Part shown: positions 10,611-22,914 of the stretch, piece by piece
How the letters are laid out: the number at the start of each line of letters is the position of its first letter
Numbering within the stretch: position 1 is the stretch's first letter
Source of the DNA: Solanum dulcamara
Taxonomy: Eukaryota; Streptophyta; Magnoliopsida; Solanales; Solanaceae
Length of the DNA stretch: 64,000 bases
Direction: 5' to 3'
NCBI RefSeq assembly: GCF_947179165.1
Contig: NC_077242.1
Location: 23,389,097 to 23,453,096, forward strand
Program-made: the position numbers and the translations under genes
The notes under the pieces: generated by a model
Databases searched by the model: none
What the model saw: the letters and a program-made list of their open reading frames with translations, nothing else
Told to the model about the DNA's origin: nothing

Positions 10611-11775
10611 TGCTTTCTCAACCCCTTACCTCTCATACAAAGCATAGAAATGGTTGGTGCGTTGGCCACCTCCTTGAACTGGTTGTCCATGAGCAACTTG
10701 GACTTGAGGCCTATTACCACCACCACCTCTATAATCCTTAGCATGGTGACCAGGTTTATCGCATTTGAAGCATGTATTTAAGCCTGCCAAACACTCCCCT
10801 TTGTGGGTCCTCCTATATTTCTTACATGGGGGAAAATCTTGGGCGCCAACATTCTCTCTTGGGACCATTTAGTTGGGACCTTTGTCCTTGTTAAACTTGG
10901 GAGGAGGAGTATTAGTGGAACCTTTTCCCATAAACCGTTTCCCAACTTGACCTTTTTTATTGCTACCATAACCTGACCTTTGAGGGTTGGACCCTCCACC
11001 ATCCACTCTAGCTTTCTTGAACCCTCTAGACCTCTCCCTCGATTTCTCATCTTTAATTTGTTTAGCATAAGTCATCAACAGGGAGATGTCCATCTCTTTG
11101 ACCAACATGGCCATTTTGTATTCCTTGGACACCAAGCTTGAGATGCTGGAAATAAAGTTACTTATCTTTGCTCGTGGGTTGGAGACCATAAAGTGAGCAT
11201 AATTGGACAGTTTTGTGAACTTTAGGGCATACTCTCTTACACTCATACTCCCTTGATGGAGGTTGATGAACTCTTGAATTTTGGCCTCCCTAAGCTCCAA
11301 CAGAAAGAAATGGTCTAGGAAGGCACTTTTGAATTCTTCTTATTGTATCTGTCTCCTTTCTTCATTTCTCTCAACAATTCATTGCTCATACCACACTCGA
11401 GCTATGCCTTTTGGTTGGTAAGTCACTAGTTTAACATTTTTATTTGGTGGAACACCCATGATAGCCATAATCCAGTACACCTCATTGATAAACTCCATAG
11501 GGTCCTTATCTAGCGTAGAACCATCAAATTCGGGTGGATTTATCCTTTGAAAATCCTAAATTTGGGAGGTCGGATTTCACATTTGAGAAGAAGGGACACC
11601 TTGATGCCCTTGGTGGGCTACAACTTAATCCAATAATGTGATGATGTTGTGGAAATCGACATGAGTTACCCCATCCTCATAATGTGGGATATCCGGAACC
11701 GAAGGAGCTTGGTCCTCATCGTCCACCCTTGATCTTGGAAGTTCTCTTCCACGAGGAATTATCTAAAGAACATAA
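10611..11775 (-). pseudogene. gag: Gag of Gypsy-2 with damaged zinc knuckle
   Basis: From about 11770 leftward the frame reads IIPRGRELPRSRVDDEDQAP, the usual chromovirus gag start region, then a degraded capsid. ORF 10869-11300 has VREYALKFTKLSNYAHFMVS followed by ISNFISSISSLVSKEYKMAML. ORF 10626-10868 has CFKCDKPGHHAKDY: the CCHC knuckle has lost its final Cys to Tyr. Gag would form the particle and bind RNA. Several frameshifts separate the pieces. Confidence 0.85.
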
Positions 11776-11958
11776 AATCGATTGTTAGTTAGAGGAAAAC
11801 TTAGGACACTCTAGGGCACGACATGAATTGAAAAAAGTGAAGACCTTCCTAAATGTCCCATAGTCTCTTATTCATAGTTGTGGTGCACTTCACAACCATG
11901 AACTAGACCCTATTTGATGTGGTATGTTGGAATTCAAGGACCATTTCAAAATCTCATG
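11776..11958 (-). other. Gypsy-2 5' leader
   Basis: This is non-coding sequence between the gag start and the primer binding site. No ORF or further motif was seen. Confidence 0.5.
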
Positions 11959-11970
11959 CTTTTTTACCAA
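11959..11970 (-). promoter_or_regulatory. Decayed tRNA-Met primer binding site of Gypsy-2
   Basis: The plus strand reads GCTTTTTTACCA, where an intact site complementary to tRNA-iMet would give GCTCTGATACCA. The outer bases agree and the middle is mutated. It lies three bases from the LTR edge (TGTCACAACTC), the correct spacing. Compare the intact site at 24314-24325. Confidence 0.6.
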
Positions 11971-11973
11971 GTT

Positions 11974-14090
11974 TGTCACAACTCAAGCCTAGGTCCTAGT
12001 CATGACATGATGAATGAGACACTCGGAGCGCCCAAGCCTTCTAGCATTTAATAAGTATTTCATTGATAATGATAAAAAAATCACGTAGAAACATAAGAGA
12101 TACAGGGACTAAGGGGCTTTACAATAATAAGAGTCGAAGAAAACATAACATCCTTTACTATATCCAACAATACCTTCTATATTAAGACTTCGTAGGGGCT
12201 AACACATGTCCCTAGCTCACCCTCAAGATTAAGTCAAAATACCAAACTTAATTTAAATGTCTAAGCATAACATAATCTAGATAAGATAGGAGTGTCATTC
12301 CTGGAATATGAGAACTCACCAAAGTGGTAGCCTTCAATGCTAAACTTAGCCATGGAGAGAAGAATGTGGAGAGACGTTGGTCCCTACATGGTGATATTAT
12401 GTAGGCAAAAGTATGTCTTAGTACTTTAAATGTCCTAAGTGTGTGAGTATGCTATGAAATGAAGAACATAAGAGAGATACATATATAGGCAATATGTATA
12501 AGTGAATGCAGGGATGAGAAATCATCATGTGAATCCTTAAAACATTCATTTTGTGGGGAAGCGACCTTAACCGATATTTAAGACCATACGAGCTACTACA
12601 TAGAATCCAACATATCCCCCTATATCAGCACGGGGAGACTACTTGCCAGGTAAAACTCGATCAACTTTAAACATTCTTTAACTTTAACTTTAATGGCTGA
12701 TCGTGGATCCACTATCCTAAAATAGAAGACAAGGGTCCCAATGGTAGCATATAGTTAATGCAATATAAGACTTTACATAAAGACCCCTTCGATCGAGCCT
12801 CCATCTACATACTACATTCGGTGCTAGGTCAAGTCCCATGGAATAACATTTAAATATTAATATAACATAAGATTATATAACTTTGACATTAAAACATCAA
12901 TCGGTGGAATAACTCATTAAAACCTTTCATTTGTCCTTTCACATTGAAACCTTACTTTGGCTAAGAAGCCCTTCATTAATCAATCATTTCATAAAAATTC
13001 CCTTCCATAAGCATTTACTTCATAACATTCATTTGGAGTCAAACTTTATTTTAACTTTGCTTTTATCATAAGAAACTAGGTGGGTTCATTTCCTAAAAAC
13101 CTTTCAATGCGTTTAAATAATTCTTTCATGTATAAGAGTAATGGAAATGCATAAAATAAACATTCTTAAAGCAACCCACCATGTATAACTTCATGAAATC
13201 AAGAGTCAATATCCATCAATATATGTAAAAAAACTTCAAATATATCATAATCTATGCATTTAAAGTCATCATGTAAAAGCCCATAAGATTTTATCATTTT
13301 GAATTGAAATGCTAGGTTGAAAAAACATTTGGGCTCCATGGGTAGAAGGACCTATGGATAAAAACCCACATACCTTGAGGAAAATAAAATCCCTAAGAAC
13401 ACTTGAGAAAGAAACGAGACTTGAATGCCTTGAATTTGGAAACCCTAGCCTTACCTTGAAGCCTTTGGAAGAACTTGAAAGGAGAGGATTTCTGTTAGAG
13501 AAGTTAGAGTGAAAGAAATGAGGGCTTTGAAGGGTTTAGGGTCTTTAGATAGGTGAATTTTGCCCTCAAAATGACACCACCTTAGGTTAAAATGCAGGAA
13601 AAGACCAAAATATCCCTATAAAGATCTGGCGAGAAGAGACTTCACGTGGACCTTTCACAATCTGTGGTGTTCACCACAGTCTGTGGTGGGTCCCATGATA
13701 AGAGTCTTAGAGAAATTCACAAAAGGGACTTGCGGTGTAATCTCTAAAGTTTCTTCATGGACACCTTGATGGTCTGTGAAATGTATCACGACCCGTGTAG
13801 GGTGACCACGGTGTAGGTCCTGTGGGAGGACTGTAGAAGTAGCCACCATGGACCACTACATGGTTTGTGAAAATCTCCACGGCCCGTGGTGGTCGTCCGT
13901 GGACCTGCCTTGGAAAAATTCCTGAGAAATTTGGGGATATCTCACCATGAAGGGCTTCACAGTCCATAGTGCCTACCACGGTCCATGAAGACTTTTGTGG
14001 TCAGCTTTTGGTGCCAGTTTTCTGCAGCTTTTCTGAGAATTCATCCCTGGTTCCTTGGTTTAGGACCTTTCAAATTTCTGGGATCTTACA
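11974..14090 (-). repeat. 5' LTR of Gypsy-2 (about 2.1 kb)
   Basis: The inner boundary is TGTCACAACTC on the plus strand next to the primer site. The outer boundary is GGATCTTACA, so the minus-strand LTR starts TGTAAGATCC and ends GAGTTGTGACA, an inverted TG...CA pair. It holds no genes. The outer third contains the palindromic CCACGG/CCGTGG cluster described separately. The next bases (CTCAC, 14091-14095) are the start of the interrupted gag and are the candidate 5-bp target duplication. Confidence 0.72.
13655..13990. repeat. Cluster of CCACGG/CCGTGG-type dyads in Gypsy-2 LTR
   Basis: Within about 330 bp are repeated, imperfectly palindromic units. Examples are CTGTGGTGTTCACCACAG near 13662-13679, CCACGGCCCGTGGTGG near 13878, and CACAGTCCATAGTGCCTACC followed by ACGGTCCATG near 13959-13987. 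The block is more GC-rich than its surroundings. It may be a regulatory or foldback array in the LTR. Function unknown. Confidence 0.7.
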
Positions 14091-14461
14091 CTCACCCTCT
14101 TCAATTTATATATGGCCAAATACTCCTTCTCCACCGAATTTACACCCATGACATCGACGATCTTTTGGATCCTTTTAATAAACTCTTGTGGATCCTTATC
14201 CAACTTAGACCCATGAAATTCTACAGGATTTATTCTTGTGAGGTCACGCACCCTAGTAGCTATCGTACCCACATTTGAGGTCACAAGAGATATCACTTCA
14301 TGATTGTCTTGTGCTAACATAGCTTGGGCAAGAACTTGAAAAACCTCTCTAAATTCAGCATGAGTAACTTGCTCAGCCAAGAGATCAACCGGAGCTTGAG
14401 GTTCTTAATGCTCCTCATCTTGCCCTACATTCTTTCTCAATGGATCTCTTACTGGAGGCAT
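14091..14461 (-). pseudogene. gag: Gag N-terminus of Gypsy-3, interrupted by Gypsy-2
   Basis: The minus strand starts at ATG 14461 (MPPVRDPLRKNVGQDEEH), passes a stop at 14405-14407 and continues EPQAPVDLLAEQVTHAEFRE, VFQVLAQAM and TRVRDLTRINPVEFHGSKL, then DPQEFIKRIQKIVDVMGV. This is a chromovirus gag amino terminus. Homology ends at 14091, where the Gypsy-2 LTR begins, so Gypsy-2 inserted in this gag. The remainder of this element would lie beyond the left edge of the window. The 95 nt to its right (14462-14556) are its leader, cut by Gypsy-4. Confidence 0.8.
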
Positions 14462-14556
14462 GATTTTATAACACAAAGAGCAAGAATAAGAAGGAAAACC
14501 TTTTAGAGTGTGATTCACACCCACGAACAAGAATCTACTTGACATGATTTTATTAG

Positions 14557-17500
14557 TGTAATGACCCTTCAAGTCATTTCTTTCATCTTTTGACCATTTT
14601 AGCTTTATATATTTGTTGTAGTGACACCAGTTCATTTATGACTTACTGGCACTGACTGTTCGGTCACCTAGTCATTCATTTGGGTTTTCAGCTTATTTCC
14701 TTATTTTAGAGCATTTATAACTTGAAAAGTTGACTTCGATCATAACTTCAGTAAATGACCTTAGAATGGAATTCTAACACTTCTATCAACTCTGAAATGG
14801 CCAAATTAGGCTAGTTGCATGGTTGACATAAGTATCAAGAAAATTGGTTCGAGTTTGGGACCGTTTAGAGCTTTTGCCTTTGAAATTTGGCCTAAGGTTG
14901 ACTTTGGTTAATATTCTTGGAAAACATGCTCGGATTGAAATTATGTTAGTGCTATTAGTTTCAGAATATCGAGTTTGGTCTAGAACAACTCTTCGCTTTC
15001 TTTCTGAGGCTTCCAATCTAATTTCGAGGCCCATTATGAAATTTGGCAAAAAATAGCTTTGGGAATGGGACTTACATTTGGAAATACCAACCTCATATAG
15101 ATATTTTGACTACGCCATTGAGTCTAGGACATCAAATTTTGTGGGGTAACATATCTCGTTTGCGCGCATGAGGTTCAAACGAATTTCGACCACTCCGTCG
15201 GAGACTTAGACATATCAAAGTCAATTTTGCACCAGCTAAGTCTGGTGCCATCGCTAAATAGAACCTTGGTCGGTAAAGTGTCATGTCCCTTCTAGGCGGG
15301 TGTCGCTAAACCGACAGGGTCTGCACTTAAGCGAGGCCCGCCTCTTTGAGGTGGTCTCTTAAATGACCATCAGGGGTCCACTTAAGCGACACCTGAGGGT
15401 CATTTTAAGGTTCAAATTTTTAGTCTATTGTCTATCTTTGATGCTTGATTTTTCTCTTAATATTAGGACATTTTTGGCTATTCAAAAGGCTATATTGCAT
15501 GGATTTTTGAGCAAAATCTAGTGTTGTGTTCAGAATTAGGAGAAAAGACTACATTTGATGTAGTTTGCCCTTTTCCCTGCAGTTTTAGTTGTTCGTAGGC
15601 TAAGTTGATTAGTGTGGTGTATGTGTGGATTGTGGTTGTGTTAATGCATGAATTGTGTTCCTTTTTGGATCACAAGCTAGGGATAGCTCTTAGGGTCTAT
15701 TCTCGAAGTTAGTTCTATAAATTATGAAGTGGATCCCATAATTCTCAATTTTAACTCTGAAATTAGCCCATCTCAAAATTCAATATGTTTATTATCAAAA
15801 TGTTAGTACTGATGAGGTAATCAATATTTTAATAGCGTGACGGCAATTCAAGTTGATTTGGAGGATTGAGGGCTTCATCTTGGTGGATTCAAAGTACGCA
15901 TGTTTGGCTTTGAGGTAGGCTACAGTCTCTGTCTTTTGACTAGACTTTATTAGATATCGTTTAGTATATTTTACATTTAACTTAGGTGAGTATTTTCTGA
16001 GATTAGCATTCTCCTTATCCTATCCCATTTTCTTGTTACTCGGGTGGGCTTTAGGTTAGAATAGTTCCTTGAAATCCTTAGATTAGGCTATAGCCCTTGG
16101 TTGTGGTGTTTTCTTAGCAATGTTATCCTGTTTAGGATTGTTATTGATGGCCTTAGGACAGGTTTGAGCCTTAGGGGATTTAACAGGTGTTTATTTTCCC
16201 TTATAACTAGGTGTAGCTTTTGGTAGGGCTTGTTGTGGACATCATACATTAGTGCTAGTATAGGAGACCTCTGTGGCTCGTCATAGCCATAGTTTTGGCT
16301 TAGTTGTGCTCGTTGGGAGCTGAAATGGCATATTTTGGGGTAAGGCATCAATCCTAGAGATATTTCTCCCCCTATTCAATTATGATCCATGTCCCGATTG
16401 TTTCTCTTTGTTTAGGAGTAGGCTTAGGATCCTCTATATCTATTATATATTGATTGGGCATAAGGCCATGCTTAAGGAGCGATTTGATCCCTGATTAGTC
16501 CCTTTTCACCTCGATTATTTAGTTTGACTCGATGTTATTCTTTGGACTGTGTATGTCTTGTTTGGATACTGATGATAGCATTCTTGCATTTGATTAAGGG
16601 AGATGGATGGGTCCCACCTGGAAGGCTATGGGCCGGGGTAGGTCTATACAGTTATTGTTGTTGATCTTTGAGAGCCACCAATGATGTCATTGGTTTTTAC
16701 TACAGACTTGCATTCATTAACATCGTCTATCACCAGTATACTTATATGGTGTAGTCCCTCGGATTTATGGGGGCCTGAGGTATGTTTGTTATTATTTGTA
16801 CCTTTTTGAGGTATGGGCGTTCGGTCGGTTATTGTCTGATTATACTTGTTCTTATCTTTTTTCATACTTGTAGTTGGTACCTTTGGTTGTATTGGTAGTT
16901 GGTCTACGTGGTATTTGAGTTGGATTGTGATTAATACTCCCTGCTAGGTTCAGTCAGAATAGTTCCTAGGTAATTACAGGATTAGCGTTGCCTATTAGCA
17001 ATGTATTTTCATTAGTAGACTCCTAAGATGCCTTCTTCGTGTTAATAGGTTGTTAGATCGTGTTTTAGGTGGGTACTTTGACTCTACTCCTGTATATATT
17101 TCTCCAGTCTCCTTGTCTTATTTCCTGTCAGTGTTGTGATAATTCCTAATTAGTTACTTATGCAGTATTTATCTGATTATAGGTTCGTTATACTTGCTTT
17201 ATCTGTGGAGGTAAATCGGCTTATGCCTACTATTTATATTTCATTTGATACTCATAATACACTTCTGCCCCCTGTAGATTATAGTACGGGTTATCACGGT
17301 TAATTTGGACTGGTGCGGAGCAACTTCTGATTCGGAGGTTTGGTGAGCTCCTGGCGTTTGGAGTTGCAAATCTCCATCCATGCTGAATTAGGATGAGTCT
17401 TTACTTGCTTTCGAAGACTGTCTATACTTATATTGTATTTGTAAAAACCTTGTACTCCTATTTTGATTTTGATTCTCGATTACTGACTGATGCCATGTCT

Positions 17501-17682
17501 AGGGGTGGTTTTTTGTAGTTGTATCAGTTATTCTTTTTCTTCTCATTCGTACTTACTTTCCCCTTTATTTAATCATCTTCTTCTTGATAGCCCGTTGCCT
17601 CTGGTTCTAGGCTAAGGTTTAGACTTACCTATGGGTAGATGTTAGTAGGTGCCATCACGGCCTGAGAAATTGGGTCATGACA
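14557..17682 (+). repeat. 5' LTR of Gypsy-4 (3.1 kb)
   Basis: It begins TGTAATGACCCTTCAAGTC and ends GGGTCATGACA. It aligns by eye with 20899-22914 over its first two thirds. Near 15230-15400 it carries repeated motifs of the TCGCTAAA-CGAC and CTTAAGCGA type. No genes. The short ORFs in it are not coding. Confidence 0.82.
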
Positions 17683-17684
17683 AG

Positions 17685-17697
17685 TTGGCATTAGAGC
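17685..17697 (+). promoter_or_regulatory. Mutated tRNA-Met primer binding site of Gypsy-4
   Basis: TTGGCATTAGAGC lies two bases after the LTR end. The intact plant form is TTGGTATCAGAGC, so two positions differ. The site fixes the orientation of the element as plus strand. Confidence 0.75.
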
Positions 17698-17885
17698 TCT
17701 AGGTTGACTGGCATCGTTTGTATAATGGCAATGTCTAGTAGAGTCCTGTGGATCGGTGCAGAGACGTACGTATCCTATCTTCGGGAGGATATAAGGCTCT
17801 TTTAGGGAATTATGTTCTTGAATCCTTATCACGTGTTCTTGTTTTGAATTTCCTTTAAACTGAGCATTTGGAATCTATTCTTTCT

Positions 17886-18862
17886 TAGATAGATAGCATG
17901 AGTTTTCTGGTGAACACAATCAGAGCGTCAGCAGGTTCTGCCAGTATTCTAGTGGATAGTTCTCAGACCAGAGATGAGTTGCTGGTTCTCCAAAAGGATT
18001 CTCATCAGTATTAGAGTATGTCATAGAGTTCTTGAGTGGGCTGGGAATAACCCCAAATCATCCCCTATGAATCTGTATATGAGTCGGGAGTTCATTAGGG
18101 TGCGTCAAGCCCTTGATAGAGATTAGGTCTACCTTTTCTTAGGTGGTTTCTCATGCGAGCGTTGTGGATAAGGCATGTCTTAAGGCTTATAGAGATAGTG
18201 GTAACAGGCCTCTCCATCAGCACAATAGTTATAGCATCCTACTTTAGGATGAGTATCAGTTTGGCGAGGGTCATCTTCCTTTTCGAACCATCAGGCCCAT
18301 AGTGGTAGCACCTCATGACCTAGGAGGTTTTGAGGTAGGATATGGGGTTTATAGCAGATAAGGTTCAGGTCAGACTTCTCAGGGTGAATATATTTGGCTT
18401 TCAGTAGTTGGAGCTTGTCCTATTCTAGTTGGATCCTTTCAAAGGGTTGGAGATGATTCACAATTTGTTAGGGGCCACCAAAGGAGTTCTTCGCATTTTT
18501 CACACTAAGCTTCAGTCTATAAAGGTTTCTATGACTGTGGGGGTCCTGATCACTGGTCCAGGGATTGCCCTAGGAAAGGGTTGATCCTTCATATGCTTAT
18601 GGATTCTTCTACTCGCTAGACCAGAATTGTAGAACCTTGTCGCATTTGTGGAGAGCTAGGCCACCGATGTAGATATTGTCCCTAGCAAGGAACCCATGCA
18701 CAATTTGCTCAGCCAGGACAGTATCATGGTTTTATAATGCCTTCAGTTAGAGGTAAAGCTCAGAGGGTTACTGCTGATACTTCAAGTGTTCAGGCCGAGA
18801 TCGGTCATGATCTATTCCATGCTTTCATGAGTCATTCAAAGGTCGAGGATCCAGGTATCGGT
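17886..18862 (+). pseudogene. gag: Gag remnant of Gypsy-4 with two CCHC knuckles
   Basis: No ORF survives, but the plus strand around 18525-18580 reads GFYDCGGPDHWSRDCPRKG. This is a CCHC knuckle whose first Cys is Phe. Around 18640-18680 it reads CRICGELGHRCRYCP, a second, complete C-x2-C-x4-H-x4-C knuckle. It then runs into a tail ending AEIGHDLFHAFMSHSKVEDPG. Stops such as the one after MDSSTR break the frame. Double-knuckle gag is known in some plant Gypsy lineages. Confidence 0.7.
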
Positions 18863-20898
18863 GATATTTGCTTAATTTTTCTTATTTTGCTTTATACTGT
18901 TTATTTTATGTAGTTTTGGGGTTTCATACCCATATGTGTCTATTTAGCTTGCTTGTTACCTTCTAACTATTGTAGCTTCCTTATCTAGACTTATGTATGT
19001 ATTTTAGCTCCATAGTTGATTTCTTTTAGTAGTGGATCGACTAGGTCGATTTGCTGTGTTAAGTAGTGGCAGTTGAGCAACTTCCCAAACCTTACCTGGG
19101 TGATATTATTTTGAGTTGTGCTGGGATAGTTTGCCTCCTCTTTCTTCTCCCTTACTGTTGATCTTACTGTGGTTCTGACCCTTGTTAGATAGGTGGCTAG
19201 ACCAGCTGTATGGGTTTTAAGAGTTTGGGTGTTATAGGATCTAGTTGGCTTTGAGGGTCGCCTTAGTTGTGTGTTGTCCAGTTCGGTTAGTGGTTGAATA
19301 GTTCCTCGAACCCTTGTACATAACTAGCTTTGCTTTATTTAGTAATCTTCCTCTGCTATTTGGGTTTTCTTGGGTTAGACGGTTGTCTCCATTGCTTGGC
19401 ATTTTTTGTTTATTGTTGAAAGATTGGTTGTCGAGATAGTATGTGAATGGAGATGTATCATCTTTGGAGTTGTTGTATATTTTGTATGTTGATTTCTCCC
19501 TATGCCTTATTGGTATTTTAGTCCTTAGGCAGTAGAGCTAAGGTTTTCTCTCTTTTGCATACCTGGTTGGCTTCTTTATGGAATTATTTGTGCTTGGGTT
19601 TATTAATCTCTAGAGAAGTGTGATTGTTGGAGTTATGAGAAAGGTTATGTAGCCTTCGATGGTATTATGATAATCTAATTGGTCGTCTTTTCCCTTCCAC
19701 CTCTATTTTATTCTCAGTTGTGTTGCAGTGTTTCGTTTGTTCAATCTTTTAAAATCCTCCATGTTGGGAGTTTTGATGCCAGTTTTGGCTAGTTGGGATT
19801 TGGAAAATGTGATCTCTTATTGCACCTTGTTGTTGTCGTGGTTGGTTCTTTATGTTTAGGTTGGTAGTTCTCGAGGTCCGAGTTGTTTTATAGAGCCAAA
19901 ATGGTGGTGTTCCTTGGTGGGTTCAGACCTAAGCTTCTGTTGGGGAGTTAGAGGTTGTTTAGGATGTTCATCTACAGGATGGGGCCAAAGTAATTGTTGG
20001 AGTCTGTGAATTTGAATTTGTTTCGAATGGAAGGCTTCCTTTTGGCATATTTGGTAGACTAAAGTGATTGTGAGTCCGACTAAATTCTCTTGGACCATTA
20101 CCGATAAGTGCTCATGTTTATGCGTCACCTACCGGTATGGTTTCCCTTAGACTTAGATGGTTGGCTCAAATTTTAGGTGGTAGAGTGATTTATGGGTACA
20201 TGAAGCTAGTTTTTCATAAGTTCCTATAGTGAAGTAAGCCACTAGGACTGGTTTCAGTGTGGCCTTGTTATTTATGGGATAACCGTCCCTAGTATTCAGT
20301 TTCAGAAGATTGCATTTTGCCTCTTAAATATGTGTTTAGAAGTTGAGATTGGAGTATTTTGCTTTACCCCGGGTTGTCTCCCTATTTTGGGTTATTGTCA
20401 TTAGTCGATATTTAGATAGAGTATGTAACTCCTTCGAGGTTGGTGTAGTGTGGTTCTATAGGAAAGTTTCAGATGGTGTTGGTAGTATTCAGGATAGCTA
20501 AGGACTAGCAGAACGCCCTAGGTGGCTAGAAGAAAAGAGACTTAGAAGCATAAGACGAGTATTTGAAAATTTTAGTTGAGTGTATTTTCCAAGGTCCTGC
20601 ATTACCTATTTCAGTGGTTTCAGCGTAGTTTGGTCCTCGGGTGAATACGATGTTTTTGGTCAAGTTTGGTCTAAGCAAGCGAGAGTTAGAGCCTAAGAAG
20701 GAATTGGAGGATTTTTTGAGTTGCAAGTGAATTTGAGAATTTTTCTCTCAGCCTGAGTTCTGTGATGGTGTTGGCTGATCTGAGAGGGTCTTTGAGGGTC
20801 TGGCAGGGCGTGGGAGCTTGGTACCCTCGTCTTTCATGCCTTTAGGCTGTGATTGTATTTTTACTTTCGAGGACAAAAATTCTTTTAGTAGTAGATGT
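18863..20898 (+). other. Interior of Gypsy-4 downstream of gag, non-coding
   Basis: Two kilobases without RT, RNase H, integrase or protease motifs that I can read in any frame. Short ORFs exist on both strands but show no family wording. The end, before the 3' LTR, is a weakly purine-rich TTTAGTAGTAGATGT. The element therefore looks non-autonomous, or its pol has been replaced or has decayed beyond recognition. Confidence 0.5.
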
Positions 20899-22914
20899 TG
20901 TAATGACCCTTTAGGTCATTTCTTTTATCTTCCAACCTTTTCAGCTTTTAGATATTTCATATAGCGACCCCAAGTCATTTATGGCTTGTTGGCATTGACA
21001 ATTTGGTCTCTTGGTCGTTCGTTTGGGTTTTAGGCCCATTACCCTATTTTGGAGCATTTATTACTTGAAAAGTTGACTTCGGTTATAACTTCAGGTAAAG
21101 GACCTCAGAACAGAATTTTAACTATTCCATCAGCTTCGGAATGACCTAATTAGGCTAGTTGTAGGGCCGACATGAGTATCGAGATAATCAATGTGAGTTT
21201 GGGACCATTTGGCATTTTTACCTTTGAAATTTGGCCTAAGGTTGACTTTGGTCAACATTATTAAAAACATACTCGGATTGAAATTTCTTCAGCGCGGTTA
21301 GTTCTAAAATATTGAGTTTTTTCTAAAATGACCCTTCGCTCTCTTCTAGAGGCTTCTAGTCTAATTCCAAGGCTCGTTGTGGAATTTGACTAAATATAGC
21401 TTTGGGAGTAGGACCACATTTGGTCGTAACAACCTTGTATGGAAATTTGGACTGCACGATTGAGTCTGGAACATTAAATTTAATAGGGTATCATATCTCA
21501 TTTACGTGCACAGGGTTCTGTTCGAATCTCGAGTACCCCATTGGAGACTTGGACATGTCAAAGCGACTGTCACTAAAGAAACCAGTGGCTCACTAAAGCG
21601 ACCTGGACCTCCTGGGAGGGTGTCGCTAAAGCGACAAGAGGTTGCTAAAGCGATAGGGTCCTCACTTAAGTGAGGCCTACCTCTTTGATGTGGTCTCTTA
21701 AGCGACTATTGGGGGTCCGCTAAAGCGACATCTGAGAGTCGTTAAATTTTTAGTCTATTGTCTATCTTTGAGACTTGATTTTTCTCTCAATATTGGGGCA
21801 TTTTGGGTGATTCAAAAGGCTATATTGCATGGTTTTATGAGAGGAATACAGTGGTGTGTTCAGAATTAGGAGTAAAGACTTCGTTTGAGGTAATTTTCCC
21901 TTTCATTGCGATTTTAGTTGTTCTTGGGCTAAGTTGATTAGTGTGGTACATGTGTGGAATCTGGCTATGTTGATGTATGAATTGTGTTTCATTTTGGTAC
22001 GAAAGTTAGGAATAGCATTTAGGGCCTATTCTTGGAGTCAGTTCAATAAATTACGGAGTGGGTACCAAATTTCCCGATTTTAACTTTGAAATTGCCCCGT
22101 CTCTGAATTCCATATATCTAATGTCAAAATATTCGTACTGATGAGGTGATCAATATTTTGGAGCATGACACCGATTGGAGGTGATTCAGAGGACGAGAAC
22201 TTCATCTTGGTAAATTCAGAGCACACATGTTCGGCTTCGAGGTAGGCTACGGTATTCCCCTTTTGATTGGACTTTATTAGATATCGTTTAGTAAATTTTA
22301 CATGTGACTTAGATGATTATTCACCGAGATTAATGTTCTCCTGATCCTATCCTATTTCCCTATTTCCTAGGTGGGCTTTAGGCTAGAATAGTTCCGCAAA
22401 ATCCTTAGATTAGACTATGGGCCTTGGTTGTGGTGTTGGCTTAGCAATGTTATCCTATTTAGGATTGTTATTGATGGCCTTAGGCTAAGTTTGAGCCTTA
22501 AGTGCTTTAGCAGGTGTTTATTTGCCCTTATAGCTAAGCGTAGATTTTGGAAGGGATTATTATGGACATCATACATTAGTCCTATTGCCGGAGACCTCTA
22601 CTACTCGTCGTAGCCATAGGTTTGTCTTAGTTGAGCTTGTTAGGAGCTAAAATGACATATTTTGGGGTAAGGCGTCAATCCAAGAGATATTTCTAGCCCA
22701 TATGATTATGAACCTCATCCCGATTGTTTCGCTTTATTTATGGGTAGGCTTAAGATGACTCTATGTCTGTTATCTATTGATTGGACTCGAGGAGCGATTA
22801 GATCCTAGGTTAGTCCCTTTTTCCCTCAATAGTTTGGTTTGACTCGATGTTGTTCTTTAGACTGTGTGTACCTTGTTTGGATACTGGTGATGGCATGCTT
22901 GCATTTGATTGAGC
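20899..22914 (+). repeat. 3' LTR of Gypsy-4, matching part
   Basis: It starts TGTAATGACCCTTTAGG and follows the 5' LTR through shared blocks to GCATTTGATTGAG at about 22914 (5' LTR counterpart near 16594). Afterwards the two LTRs diverge. The copies of the TCGCTAAAGCGAC motif near 21560-21740 are better preserved here than in the 5' LTR. Confidence 0.8.

Larger units (their letters stand above)
6901..14090 (-). mobile_element. Gypsy-2: chromovirus (Tekay/Del-like) LTR retrotransposon, 3' LTR not in window
   Basis: Reading leftward from 14090: 5' LTR (14090-11974), damaged tRNA-Met primer site, gag, protease, RT, RNase H, integrase with a C-terminal chromodomain, then about 250 nt of non-coding 3' sequence. 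The chromodomain and the wording YALLDSGA, GMDWLHA-like and HSVFHVSML place it in the chromoviruses, most like the Tekay/Del branch. The 3' LTR is missing from this side because Gypsy-1 sequence begins instead. The LTR outer end (minus-strand TGTAAGATCC) abuts gag of another element at 14091, so Gypsy-2 inserted there. Confidence 0.85.

Noticed and set aside
13655..13979. Two overlapping minus-strand frames rich in His, Gly and Pro
   Set aside because: They translate the CCACGG dyad cluster in the LTR and have no family resemblance.
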